Origin: SHVZ01 sp041906305
GTDB taxonomy: Bacteria; Pseudomonadota; Alphaproteobacteria; SHVZ01
Reading direction: 5' to 3'
Length of the DNA: 64,000 nucleotides
Assembly (NCBI GenBank): GCA_041906305.1
Contig: JAYRJL010000002.1
Span: 777,582 to 841,581 of the forward strand
Position 1 is the stretch's first letter. Every line of letters starts with the position of its first letter. The position numbers were made by a program, and so were the translations under genes. Positions 1 through 8,938 of this stretch are shown in pieces. The notes under the pieces were generated by a model that saw nothing but the letters and a program-made list of their open reading frames with translations, was not told where the DNA came from and did not search any database.

Positions 1-707
1 ACCGGCACTATCGCGACAAGGGAGTGCCCTTCGCCGGCTATTACGCCGGCGTCAGCGCGATCGACTACGAGACCGGGCGCATCCTCGACGCGCTCGACTC
101 GACCGGCCAGCGCCACAACACTCTGGTCGTCTTCTTCGCCGACCATGGCGACACCTTCTTCTATCGCGCCGACGGCGAGCACAAGTTCGTCTGCACTGAC
201 GACTCGATCCATATCCCGTTCGTGATGAGCTGGCCGGCGGTTATCCCGCCCAACACGATGAACGACCGCATGGTCGGCCTGCACGACCTCATGCCGACGG
301 TGTTGGATGCCTGCGGCGTTGCGCCTCCGGAAGGCATGCACGGCAAGAGCGCGCTGCCGCTCGCCCGAGGCGAGAACGCGGCCTGGCGCGACTTCCATTA
401 CGTGCAGAACCGAACGCATGTGCGCCGGATCACGCAACGCAGCTACCACACCGACGACTGGAAGCTGATCGCCAGCGTCGAGGGCGGCGAGCACGCGCTT
501 TTCGACCTGAAGCGCGATCCCGAGGAGGAATGGGACCTGTTCCTGACGCCGCGGAAGGATGTCATGGACCGCTTCCGCGACGAGCCCAGCCACGCGCCTA
601 AGGCGCGCGAGCTGGCGAGCGCCATGCGCAGCTATGCCCAGTCGATCGACGATTCAGAAGGCGTCGCGATCGCCGACCGCGCGCTCGAAGCGCTCGCCGG
701 CCGCTAG
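1..707 (+). CDS. Sulfatase family protein, C-terminal part (5' end outside window)
   Basis: This is the last ~235 residues of an alkaline-phosphatase-superfamily sulfatase; the reading frame is open to the left edge. A YYAGVSAID segment leads into FFADHGD, whose Asp-His pair is the usual second metal-binding site. EHK supplies the conserved Lys and DSIHIPF follows, as in sulfatases. The Cys/Ser that matures to formylglycine lies upstream, so the exact activity (sulfatase, phosphodiesterase or phosphonate monoesterase) cannot be told. No signal peptide can be judged. Its TAG stop overlaps the stop codon of the convergent glycosyltransferase gene in a shared CTAG. Confidence 0.85.
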   Translation, partial: RHYRDKGVPFAGYYAGVSAIDYETGRILDALDSTGQRHNTLVVFFADHGDTFFYRADGEHKFVCTDDSIHIPFVMSWPAVIPPNTMNDRMVGLHDLMPTVLDACGVAPPEGMHGKSALPLARGENAAWRDFHYVQNRTHVRRITQRSYHTDDWKLIASVEGGEHALFDLKRDPEEEWDLFLTPRKDVMDRFRDEPSHAPKARELASAMRSYAQSIDDSEGVAIADRALEALAGR

Positions 708-2809
708 GCCCCGCACCAACTCCGCCAGGCGGCGCGGAACGCCTCGCCGCGCGCCTGGCCGTAAGCCTCGCGGTCGCCCAGGCGCGATGACTGGGCCTGT
801 CCGCGGAGCGATGCGCGGATCCTCGCCAGGCCGTCGATGTCGGCGGCGAGCCTCGTGGCGCGCGCGACGTAGTCCGCCTCGTCGGTGGCGATCCCCTCGA
901 CGAAGCCGACGGAGGACAGAAGCGCCATGCTGTAGCGCCCGGCCATGCGGTCGCCCGCAATCGTCACCACCGGCACGCCCATCCACAGCGCCTCGCAGGT
1001 CGTGGTAACGCCGCCGTAGGGTACGGGATCGAGCGCGATATCGATCTCATTGAGGAAGTTCAGGTGATCGAGGAAGCCGGAGGTCCAGGGCCGAAGCTCG
1101 ACCCGATCGGCGCCGACGCCCGCTCGATCGAAAAGACGGGCGAAATGTGCCTTCACCCGCTCTTCCGAGAAGCCGCGGCCTTTGACGACGAGCTTCGCAT
1201 CGGGCACCGCGTGCAGAACCTTGGCCCACAGCGCCACGGTCGACGGCGTGATCTTCACCAGCGCGTTGGTCGAGCCAAAGGTGACCCGCCGGTTCGCAAG
1301 CACGGGCAGCGGCCCGACCGGCGGCAGGTCGACCAGCGGATCGTAGCAATAGGCGAGCGGAATCCTGAGCACACGCTCGCTGAAGTGGGCGTCATGCGCC
1401 GGCGGCGTCAGCAACGGATCGCCGATGATCCACTCGGCGGCGGTCGAGCCCGAGGTCCCGAGTGCCAGATCGAGGATCTGCACCGGCGCCGGGCGCCGGG
1501 CGACCGCCGGAAAGCGCGGCCCCCCGAGATGCCCCACCACGTCGACCAGCACGTCGATGCGATCGCGGAGGATCAGATCGGCCAGGCCTGCGTCGTCGAA
1601 CCTGGTCGTGATCCGCCAGCCGTCGCTCGCCAGCCGGTAGCGCCTAGTGTAGCCGTCCTCCTGATCCGCCGGGATGTCGGAGTAGACGATCACCTCGATG
1701 CGGTGCGCGCGCCGGTCCAGCCCCTCGAAGCCCGGCAACGCGACGAAGGCGTGCGTGTTGCCGCGCAGATTGGGTCCGCCGATCACGCCGACGCGGATCG
1801 GCCGATCAGGATCGCGCGCATTGGCGAAGCGGGGCAGCACGACGGGCGGCAGATGCTTCCGGCACCAGTCTTCTCGGATCTTCCGGATCGCCGCACCGTC
1901 GAGACCGGGATCGAACACCAGCGCGGATAGGATCGCGCGATTGGCTTCAGGGTGGTCGGGACGCTGTACCAGGATCTGGCGATTGGCCCAGTTGGCTCGA
2001 TCGAGGAGGCCGAGAAAGTTCAGCAGGACGGCGAGCGGGATCAGCGCGTCCAGGAAACCCGGTCGCAGCATGGCGGCGCGCTCGTAGGCCGCTACCGCGG
2101 CCTCGATCCGGTTCAGGTTCTGCAGGGCCGAGCCCAGGTTGAACCAGGTGTCGCTCCGCGCCGGCTCGGCAGCGAGCGCGCGCCGGTAGCTCCGCGCCGC
2201 GGCAGGCAGGCGTCCGGCACGCTGCTCGGCGGTGCCGAGGTTGTTGTGGGCGTCGGCGAGGTCGGGCTGCACCCAGGTCGCACGCGTCCATGCCTCTGCC
2301 GAGGACACAAGAGCGCCGAGATTGACCCAGGCCCCGCCGATCGCCGGATCGAGGGCGAGCGCACGCCGATAGGCGTCGGCGCGCCCATGGCGCTGACCGG
2401 CCTCGGCCCAGCACAGCGCTCGCTCGCTCGCGAGCGAGGCTTCACCGGGTGCCAGGCGGGAAGCGGCAACATAGGAGCGATCGGCGGCATCGGCGTCGCC
2501 AAGCCGCTTCAGCACCCGCGCCAGGCGCACATGGGATTCCAGCCGGCCCGGACGGAGCGCGACCGCCCGGCCCCACGCGGACGCCGCGCTGGGCCAATGG
2601 TCGAGCGCCTCCTCTGCCATTGCCAGCCCTTCCCAGGCGGGCGCGGACTTGGGTGCGAGCATCGTCGCGCGCCGTATCGGCACTGTCGCCGGCGCGACCT
2701 CGCCACGCGCTGCGAGGGTGAAGCCGAGCCTGAGCCAGCCCTCCGCCGCCGCAGGAACCTCGGCAAGCGCGCACCTCAACGGCCGCGGATCGAGACCGGC
2801 GCCCGTCAC
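704..2809 (-). CDS. TPR-GT41 (SPINDLY/OGT-like) glycosyltransferase, third gene of run
   Basis: A predicted cytoplasmic protein O-glycosyltransferase of ~701 residues. The first ~310 residues are TPR repeats and the rest is a GT41 GT-B domain. Visible GT41 marks are a displaced His in the first GT motif (GPNLRGNTHAF), GHLGG in the second, Lys in NALVKITPS (the position of the nucleotide-contacting Lys of human OGT), and a donor loop PYGGVTTTCEALWMG. It ends in the family tail WRSWC. I prefer the GTG at 2809, which overlaps the upstream stop as GTGA; an upstream TTG at 2878 is also open but would reach deep into the previous gene. One TPR is only ~27 residues instead of 34. The donor loop groups it with the next gene upstream and with 49790-51733. 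The acceptor and donor are unknown. Confidence 0.85.
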   Translation of the reverse strand: MTGAGLDPRPLRCALAEVPAAAEGWLRLGFTLAARGEVAPATVPIRRATMLAPKSAPAWEGLAMAEEALDHWPSAASAWGRAVALRPGRLESHVRLARVLKRLGDADAADRSYVAASRLAPGEASLASERALCWAEAGQRHGRADAYRRALALDPAIGGAWVNLGALVSSAEAWTRATWVQPDLADAHNNLGTAEQRAGRLPAAARSYRRALAAEPARSDTWFNLGSALQNLNRIEAAVAAYERAAMLRPGFLDALIPLAVLLNFLGLLDRANWANRQILVQRPDHPEANRAILSALVFDPGLDGAAIRKIREDWCRKHLPPVVLPRFANARDPDRPIRVGVIGGPNLRGNTHAFVALPGFEGLDRRAHRIEVIVYSDIPADQEDGYTRRYRLASDGWRITTRFDDAGLADLILRDRIDVLVDVVGHLGGPRFPAVARRPAPVQILDLALGTSGSTAAEWIIGDPLLTPPAHDAHFSERVLRIPLAYCYDPLVDLPPVGPLPVLANRRVTFGSTNALVKITPSTVALWAKVLHAVPDAKLVVKGRGFSEERVKAHFARLFDRAGVGADRVELRPWTSGFLDHLNFLNEIDIALDPVPYGGVTTTCEALWMGVPVVTIAGDRMAGRYSMALLSSVGFVEGIATDEADYVARATRLAADIDGLARIRASLRGQAQSSRLGDREAYGQARGEAFRAAWRSWCGA

Positions 2810-4710
2810 GCGGACCAGCTCCGCCACATGCGCCGATAGGCGCCTTCGACCGCGCGCGCGAAGGCGGGACCGTTGCAAAGCCGGGAAGAAGCCATGCGCT
2901 GGCGCAGTGTCGCGCGCAGGACCGCGAGCTCGCCGAGATCCTTGGCGAGACCGGCCGCGCGTTCGACATAGGTGTCGACATCGGCGGCTGCGAGTTCCGG
3001 CAGACCCACCGCCTCAAGGAAGGCGCCGCCGTAGCGGCCGAGCACGCGGTCGCCCATCAGGCTCACCACCGGCAGGCCCATCCACAGCGCCTCGCACGTG
3101 CTGATCACGCCGCCATAGGGAAAGGTGTCGAGCGCGATGTCGATCTCGCGGAAGATCGCCTGATGCTCCGCCTGGGTCGCGGTCCAGCCGCGCAGGTCGA
3201 TGCGGTCCGGATGGATGTTGCGGTCGGCGAAGAAGGCGAGCAGCCGTTCCGCGACCGCCGGATCGGCGAATGCCTTAGCCTTCAGGATCAGGCGCGAATT
3301 GCCGACGTGCCCGAGCACGTTGGCCCAGGCTTCGAGACAGCGCCGCGACAGCTTGGCCGGCTGGTTCAGGCTTCCGAACGTGACATGACCCCTGGCCCTC
3401 GCCGGCAGGGGCGAAACCTCGGGCGTCGTCCCCAGCGGGTCATAGACGAAGGCGAGGTCGGTCTTCTCGATGCGTTCGGAGAAATGCCCCTCGACTTCCT
3501 TGGGCGTCAGGCGCCCATCGCCGATCGCCCAGCCGATCGAGTCGAGCCCGAAACTCCCCATCAGCAGCATGTTGACCTGTACCGGCGCCGGCTTGTGCGC
3601 GAGCGCCAGGAGCCTTGAGCCGGTCGGATATCCCAGGATATCGACCGCGATGTCGATGCGGTCCGCCCGGATCCTTCGCGCCAACGCCTCGTCCGAAAGG
3701 CCATGGGTGACGTGGAAGGTGGAGGCCGCGCGAAAGCGCTCGGTGACCGCGTCTTCGGCGGGCGGCGGCAGATCCGAATAGCAGACGATCTCGAAGCTCC
3801 GCCGATCGTGGGATTCGACCAGCGGCAGGATCGATACGGCGGCGGTATGGAGACGGAGCGCATCGGCGCCGACATAGGCGACACGGAACTTCCGGTCTGG
3901 GTCTCGACGATCGGGATAGGTAAGAGGCGCCAGCGCCGGCAGCTTAGCGGCCAATGGCCGCGCGTAGAGCGCATCGAAGCGGCGGCAGAGCGCGAGCTCG
4001 TCCCGGCCCGTCGCGGTGTCGAGCAAGCGAGTGAGATTGATCAGGTTGGCGAGGATTCCGGGCTTTTCCGGCTGGAGCCCATGCGCCCGCCGCATCGATC
4101 CGGCCGCCGCCTCCGCCTCTCCGCGCGCGTGATGCACGGTGGCGAGGTTGAGCCACGACGGACCGCTGCCCGGGACCAACGCCAGCGCCTGGCGGTAGGC
4201 GGCGCTCGCCTCGTCGAAGCGCCCCTGCGCCCGGCGGGCGTTAGCGAGGTTGTAGTGCGCGTCGGCATAGTCGCGCCGGATCGTCAGCGCCGAACGCAGG
4301 CTGCGGACGGCACCGTCGAGATCGCCGGCTCCTTCGAGCGCGACGCCGAGATTGTTGTGGGCCTCCGGCATCATCGGCGCCCGCCGGACCGCTTCGCGGT
4401 AAGCCTGCAGCGCCTCCGCCGATCGTCCGAGGGCGCCGAGCGCGTTGCCCAGGTTGATGTGAAACTCGCCTCGCTTCTGCCCGAGCGATTCCGCCTTGGC
4501 GGCGGCCGCACCGATGAGCGCTACCGCACGCTCGGCATCGCCTTTCCTCAGGGAGATCAGGCCGAGGAGGTGAAGAACGTCCGGATGGTCCGGCAAGGCT
4601 GCGCTTGCCGCGGACAAGGCGCGCTCGGCCGCATCGAGCCGGCCCTCCCCGAGAGCGCGGTGTCCTTCGTGCAGGAGCGCTTCCGCTTCGGTCACGGGGA
4701 AACGCACCAT
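2806..4710 (-). CDS. TPR-GT41 (SPINDLY/OGT-like) glycosyltransferase, second gene of run
   Basis: About 634 residues, with roughly six TPR units in the first ~240 and a GT41 catalytic region from about residue 280. Key features are FRVAYVGADALRLH (conserved His), GYPTGSR where most paralogs have a GHT motif, NQPAK carrying the OGT-type Lys, and the donor loop PYGGVISTCEALWMG. The C-terminus is YRRMWRSWSA, with Ser instead of Cys in the family WRxWC tail. The ATG at 4710 fits: it overlaps the end of the upstream gene by 19 bases and starts directly before TPR sequence. A longer in-frame opening to 4977 is Arg-rich out-of-frame readthrough of the neighbour and was discarded. The gene is translationally coupled to both neighbours. 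Confidence 0.87.
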   Translation of the reverse strand: MVRFPVTEAEALLHEGHRALGEGRLDAAERALSAASAALPDHPDVLHLLGLISLRKGDAERAVALIGAAAAKAESLGQKRGEFHINLGNALGALGRSAEALQAYREAVRRAPMMPEAHNNLGVALEGAGDLDGAVRSLRSALTIRRDYADAHYNLANARRAQGRFDEASAAYRQALALVPGSGPSWLNLATVHHARGEAEAAAGSMRRAHGLQPEKPGILANLINLTRLLDTATGRDELALCRRFDALYARPLAAKLPALAPLTYPDRRDPDRKFRVAYVGADALRLHTAAVSILPLVESHDRRSFEIVCYSDLPPPAEDAVTERFRAASTFHVTHGLSDEALARRIRADRIDIAVDILGYPTGSRLLALAHKPAPVQVNMLLMGSFGLDSIGWAIGDGRLTPKEVEGHFSERIEKTDLAFVYDPLGTTPEVSPLPARARGHVTFGSLNQPAKLSRRCLEAWANVLGHVGNSRLILKAKAFADPAVAERLLAFFADRNIHPDRIDLRGWTATQAEHQAIFREIDIALDTFPYGGVISTCEALWMGLPVVSLMGDRVLGRYGGAFLEAVGLPELAAADVDTYVERAAGLAKDLGELAVLRATLRQRMASSRLCNGPAFARAVEGAYRRMWRSWSA

Positions 4711-6659
4711 TGGCGCCAGGCATAGCGGAACGCATCCTCGAACGCGCGAACGTGAGCGGACGCGTCGCACAGCGGCGACGAAAGAAGGCGGCCGCGAAGC
4801 TCGGTCCTGAGCTTCGTGCGGCGCGGCAGGTCGGCGGCGAGCGAGATCGCCGCCGCGACGTAGCCGTCGTCGTCGGCAGCGGCCAGATCTGCGAGGCCGA
4901 CCCGAGTCAGCGTGTCCAGGCCGACGCGGGCGATGAAGCGGTCGCCGATCCGGGTCACGACCGGCACGCCCATCCACAAGGACTCGAAGGTCGTGGTCGA
5001 CCCGTTGAACGGAAACGGATCGAGCGCCACGTCGAGGCGGTGAAACTCCGAGAGGTGACCGAAGCGCGAGATCTGGTCGCCTTCGAGCAGAACACGATCA
5101 GGCCCGATGCCGTGTTCGGCGAAAAGAGCACGATACCGCGACGCGGTCGCCGGATCGCCGAAACGCCGGCCGTTCCGGAGCAGCAACCGTGATCCCGGTA
5201 CCGACCTCAGCACGCGCGACCAGAGGGCCGTCACCTCCGGTGTGACCTTCGCCGGGTTGTTGAAGGACCCGAAGGTCACGATGCCCGTGTCGCGCGACGG
5301 TGGCGTCCCCGTCGGCGGCGCCTCGTCGATCGCCGAATGCAGATACAGGTTCGGCACGCGCAGAAGCTGCTCGGTGAACGCCTCGCCGGCCACGGGGGAA
5401 GGACGCACGGGAGGATGAAGGATATCGTCGGTGACCCACCAGTCGACGGTGCGAAGGCCGGTCGACCCGATCGCATAGAGGGATACGACCACCGGCGCGG
5501 GCTTGTATGCCAGGGGCACCGCCGAGTTGTAGGCGGTGTGAGGCGCGAGTGCGATCAGCACGTCGATGCGGTCGTCCCGTATCGCTTTCGCGACGGCTGA
5601 GGAACCGGCCGATGCAAGGTCCCGGAATCCGTCCGCCCGGGCCTTGAAGCGATGGGTCATTTCGTCGACCAGGGGACTGGTCGAATAGAGGAAGACCTCG
5701 AAACGGCCGCGGTCATGGTTGCCGATCAGGCCTTCGGCATTCCAGGCAACCGGATGGACGCGCAGGTCGCCGGAAAGATATCCGAGGCGGAGCCGTCGCT
5801 CCGGTTCACGGCCATTGGCGAAGGCCGCGACCGCTGTCGGCATCCGTGCCGCCCAGGCGCGCTGAGCGGCAGCGAGAGTGGCGTTGGTGGAGTGCGCGTC
5901 ATAGGCGAGCGCGAACAGAAGATTGCTGCCGGCGTCGTGATAGTCGGGCCGGATCGCGATGGCGCGTCGGAACGACGGCAGCGCCCCATGCGCATCGCCC
6001 TCGGCGACCCGCGCGTTGCCGAGCATGTCGTGGGCCTCGGCATTGGCCGGCGCCAGGCTCAATGCCTTTCTCAGCGCTTGCAGGCTCTGGCCGATGCGAC
6101 CTTCCCAGGAATAGGCGCCGCCCAGGTTGCGCCACGCGTCGACCGCGAGCGGAGCGAGCGCCAGCGCTCGCCGGAATCGGAGAATCGCCGGCGGCAGCAC
6201 GCCCACCCGCATGGCGACCGCCCCCAGGTTGTTGTGGGCCTCGCCCGACTGAGGCGCCAGGGCGAGCGCACGACGCATCTCGCGGCCGGCGCCGGGGTCG
6301 CGGCGATCGGCGAGGACGCCGCCGAGATTGAGCCGCGGCTCCATCGCCAGCGGATCGATACGCAGTGCGCGCCTGAACCAGGTGGACGCCTCCGCGTCTC
6401 GGCCGAGCAGCCGGAGCATGACGCCGAGCGTGTTGATGAACAGCCCGCGTTGCGCCTCTCCGGCGACGGCTCGGCGGGCCATCGTCAGCGAATCTCCGCC
6501 GATGCCGGCGCGGCACCCGATCGCCGCCAGCATATGGACGACCTCGGTGTTGTCCGGCGCCAGCTTCAGAAGGCTGCGGCACACGGCATCCGCCTCCTTG
6601 AGCCGCCCCTCTCGGAACATCCTGAGGGCGTGGGCGAAGGTGGTGTCGATGAGGGCCAT
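4692..6659 (-). CDS. TPR-GT41 (SPINDLY/OGT-like) glycosyltransferase, first gene of run
   Basis: Leads a three-gene minus-strand run. About 655 residues with some seven TPR units (residues ~5-270) and then GT41. Catalytic-region marks are GYLSGDLRVHPV, APHTAYNS, FNNPAKVTPE and the loop PFNGSTTTFESLWMG, ending FRYAWRQWC. This is the commonest active-site type in the window and differs from the PYGGV type of its two operon partners, so the three probably do not do the same job. The start may be the ATG at 6659 or an ATG six codons upstream (6677); both precede the first TPR. A ~160-base divergent intergenic region separates it from the sugar operon and must hold promoters for both. Confidence 0.87.
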   Translation of the reverse strand: MALIDTTFAHALRMFREGRLKEADAVCRSLLKLAPDNTEVVHMLAAIGCRAGIGGDSLTMARRAVAGEAQRGLFINTLGVMLRLLGRDAEASTWFRRALRIDPLAMEPRLNLGGVLADRRDPGAGREMRRALALAPQSGEAHNNLGAVAMRVGVLPPAILRFRRALALAPLAVDAWRNLGGAYSWEGRIGQSLQALRKALSLAPANAEAHDMLGNARVAEGDAHGALPSFRRAIAIRPDYHDAGSNLLFALAYDAHSTNATLAAAQRAWAARMPTAVAAFANGREPERRLRLGYLSGDLRVHPVAWNAEGLIGNHDRGRFEVFLYSTSPLVDEMTHRFKARADGFRDLASAGSSAVAKAIRDDRIDVLIALAPHTAYNSAVPLAYKPAPVVVSLYAIGSTGLRTVDWWVTDDILHPPVRPSPVAGEAFTEQLLRVPNLYLHSAIDEAPPTGTPPSRDTGIVTFGSFNNPAKVTPEVTALWSRVLRSVPGSRLLLRNGRRFGDPATASRYRALFAEHGIGPDRVLLEGDQISRFGHLSEFHRLDVALDPFPFNGSTTTFESLWMGVPVVTRIGDRFIARVGLDTLTRVGLADLAAADDDGYVAAAISLAADLPRRTKLRTELRGRLLSSPLCDASAHVRAFEDAFRYAWRQWCVSP

Positions 6660-6819
6660 GCCGGCGGGGCGCGTCACGAGTCGGGATATATCATCCGCGG
6701 GCGCTCGAGCCGAGCCGAGAACGGTCTTCGGAAGTGCCGAATCACCCGATGATTACAAAGTCCTGTACGCCTTTGCGGGGCAATGGTAGGAGGGTCGCGG
6801 ACGAACCAGAAAGCCTGCC

Positions 6820-7785
6820 ATGGAGCCGAGTTCGAGCCCGTCGCCCAAAGACCTCCAGAGAATCTACCGGTCGCTGCAGCTGATCCGCCGCGCCGAGGAG
6901 GAGGTCGCCAGAATCTACCCGTCGGACAAGATCAAGAGTCCCGTCCACCTGTCGATCGGCCAGGAATCGGTCGCGGTCGGCGTCTGCGACGTGCTGAAGC
7001 GCAGCGATGCGGTCAGCGGGACCTATCGCGGTCACGCCTCCTACCTCGCCAAGGGCGGCCCGCTCTCGGGCATGCTCGCCGAGATGTTCGGCAAGGCCAC
7101 CGGCGCCGCGCGCGGCAAGGGCGGGTCGATGCACCTGGTCGAGCCGAACGTGAACGTCATCGGCTCCTCCGCCGTCGTCGGCACGACCATCCCGATCGCC
7201 GCCGGCTGGGCCCTGGCCCAGAAGCTGCGCAAGACCGGGAACGTGGTCGCCGCGTTCTTCGGCGACGGAGCGACTGAGGAAGGTTGCTTCTACGAGACGC
7301 TGAACTTCGCGTCGCTCCACAAGCTTCCTATCCTGTTCGTCTGCGAGAACAACGGTTTCGCCATCTACACCGGCCTCGCCAAGCGCTGGGCGAGCGGCAA
7401 GCTGTGCGAGCGCGTCTCGACCTTCGACATCCCGACCTTCCGCATCGAGGACGGCGACGTCTTCTCGATCCGCAACGTCACCGAATGGGCGGTCGACTAC
7501 ATGCGCAAGGGCGAAGGTCCGGTGTTCATGGAGTGCCTGACCTATCGGTGGCTCGAGCATGTCGGCCCGAACGAGGACTTCGACTTCGGGCACCGCGGCA
7601 AGCACGAGCTGGCGCCGTGGGTCGAGAACGATCAGGTGAAGCGCGTCGGCGAGATGCTGGACGCCAAGACCCGCGCGCGGATCGACAAGTCGGTGGAGAA
7701 GGAAATCGCGGACGCGGTTGCGTTCGCCGACAAGAGTCCCTTCCCCGCGCCGAAGGCGCTGATGGAGGACATCTATGCCGACTAG
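6820..7785 (+). CDS. TPP-dependent dehydrogenase/transferase E1 alpha subunit
   Basis: 321 residues, alpha subunit of a two-chain thiamine-diphosphate enzyme of the 2-oxoacid dehydrogenase E1 class. The TPP/Mg motif is GDG (148-150) to NN (177-178), with GTYRGH at ~68-72. The regulatory phosphoserine loop of mitochondrial PDH is not apparent: YRWLEHVGPNED stands in its place. No E2 or E3 gene lies nearby; instead it opens a nucleotide-sugar operon. PDH-like pairs in antibiotic sugar clusters (AviB1/AviB2 type, avilamycin) are implicated in adding a two-carbon branch to a keto-sugar, and that role is inferred here. The alternative is a stand-alone acetoin or 2-oxoacid dehydrogenase E1. It overlaps the beta-subunit gene by 11 bases. 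The GGAGGG upstream is 25 bases from the ATG, so translation signals are weak. Confidence 0.9.
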   Translation: MEPSSSPSPKDLQRIYRSLQLIRRAEEEVARIYPSDKIKSPVHLSIGQESVAVGVCDVLKRSDAVSGTYRGHASYLAKGGPLSGMLAEMFGKATGAARGKGGSMHLVEPNVNVIGSSAVVGTTIPIAAGWALAQKLRKTGNVVAAFFGDGATEEGCFYETLNFASLHKLPILFVCENNGFAIYTGLAKRWASGKLCERVSTFDIPTFRIEDGDVFSIRNVTEWAVDYMRKGEGPVFMECLTYRWLEHVGPNEDFDFGHRGKHELAPWVENDQVKRVGEMLDAKTRARIDKSVEKEIADAVAFADKSPFPAPKALMEDIYAD

Positions 7786-8935
7786 GGCGAAGCCCTCCAA
7801 TGCCCTCTCCTCCAAAGCGAAGGCGTCCGCGCGCAAGCCGGCGAGCAAGGCGAAAGCGGCTTCCGGTGCCGAGAAGGTCGCCGGTGGCCGCCTGCTGCGC
7901 TACGTCGACGCGCTGCGCGAAGCGGTCGCGCAGGAGATGAAGCAGGATCCGTCCGTGTTCCTCTTCGGCCTCGACGTCGACGATCCCAAGGGCATCCAGG
8001 GATCCACGCTCGGCCTGCAGCAGGAGTTCGGTCCGAACCGCGTGTTCAACACGCCGCTGTCCGAGGACGGCATGACCGGCGTCGCCATCGGCGCCGCGAT
8101 GGCCGGCATGCGGCCGATCCATGTCCATATCCGCATGGACTTCCTCATGCTGTGCATGAACCAGCTCGTGAACATGGCGGCCAAGTCGCACTACATGTAC
8201 GGCGGCAACGTGAAGGTGCCGATCGTCGTGCGCAGCATGATCGGCAAGTCCTGGGGACAGGGCGCCCAGCACAGCCAAGGCCTGCACTCGATGTTCATGC
8301 ACGTGCCGGGCTTGAAGGTCGTGGCGCCCTCGAATGCGCACGACGCCAAGGGCTGCCTGATCCAGGCGATCCGCGACAACAACCCGACGATCTTCGTCGA
8401 GCATCGCCTGCTCTACCCGACCGAGGCCTATACGCCGAACGAGTCCTACACGGTGCCCTTCGGCAAGGCCCGCACCGTCGCCAAGGGATCGGACATTACG
8501 CTCGTCGGCGTGTCCAACATGGTGGTCGAGTGCCTACGTGCGCACGAGCTGCTGGCGGATGCCGGCATTTCGGCCGAGGTGATCGATCCGATCACGCTGA
8601 TGCCGCTCGACACGGACACCATCATCAAGTCGGTGCGCCGGACCAAGCGACTGATGGTCGTCGACAATGCGTGGCTCACCTGCGGCGCATCGGCCGAGAT
8701 CATCGCCCGCGTGGTCGAGGAGACCGGGCCTGAAAGCGGCATCCGCGTGCAGCGCATGGGCTTCGCGCCCACCACCTGCCCGACGACGCCGTCGCTCGAG
8801 CAGCTCTTCTATCCCAATCCCGCGACCATCGCCGAGGCGGCCTACGCGCTGGTCAAGCCGAAGGCGAAGCGCTGGAAGCCGGACCCGAAGAAGGCGCAGT
8901 TGGCATATCAGATGCAGTTTCGCGGACCCTTCTAG
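7775..8935 (+). CDS. TPP-dependent dehydrogenase/transferase E1 beta subunit
   Basis: 386 residues, beta (transketolase-like) partner of the preceding gene. After a ~37-residue Ala/Lys/Ser-rich leader the protein follows the E1 beta pattern: LSEDGMTGVAIGAAMAGMRP with the conserved Glu near the TPP aminopyrimidine, then GQGAQHSQGLHSMF and HVPGLKVVAPS, and a C-terminal transketolase domain. The leader is not a lipoyl or peripheral-subunit-binding domain and is absent from ordinary E1 beta chains of ~325-340 residues. The start is supported by GGAGG six bases upstream, inside the end of the alpha gene. The alpha2beta2 enzyme would make hydroxyethyl-TPP from pyruvate; the acceptor here is probably not lipoate (inference from context). 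Confidence 0.9.
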   Translation: MPTRAKPSNALSSKAKASARKPASKAKAASGAEKVAGGRLLRYVDALREAVAQEMKQDPSVFLFGLDVDDPKGIQGSTLGLQQEFGPNRVFNTPLSEDGMTGVAIGAAMAGMRPIHVHIRMDFLMLCMNQLVNMAAKSHYMYGGNVKVPIVVRSMIGKSWGQGAQHSQGLHSMFMHVPGLKVVAPSNAHDAKGCLIQAIRDNNPTIFVEHRLLYPTEAYTPNESYTVPFGKARTVAKGSDITLVGVSNMVVECLRAHELLADAGISAEVIDPITLMPLDTDTIIKSVRRTKRLMVVDNAWLTCGASAEIIARVVEETGPESGIRVQRMGFAPTTCPTTPSLEQLFYPNPATIAEAAYALVKPKAKRWKPDPKKAQLAYQMQFRGPF

Positions 8936-8938
8936 ATC

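Noticed and set aside
6820..8935. Annotation as the housekeeping pyruvate dehydrogenase E1
   Set aside because: No E2/E3 or lipoyl genes are linked, and the genes sit in a nucleotide-sugar operon; a plain PDH call would hide the likely role, though it is not excluded.
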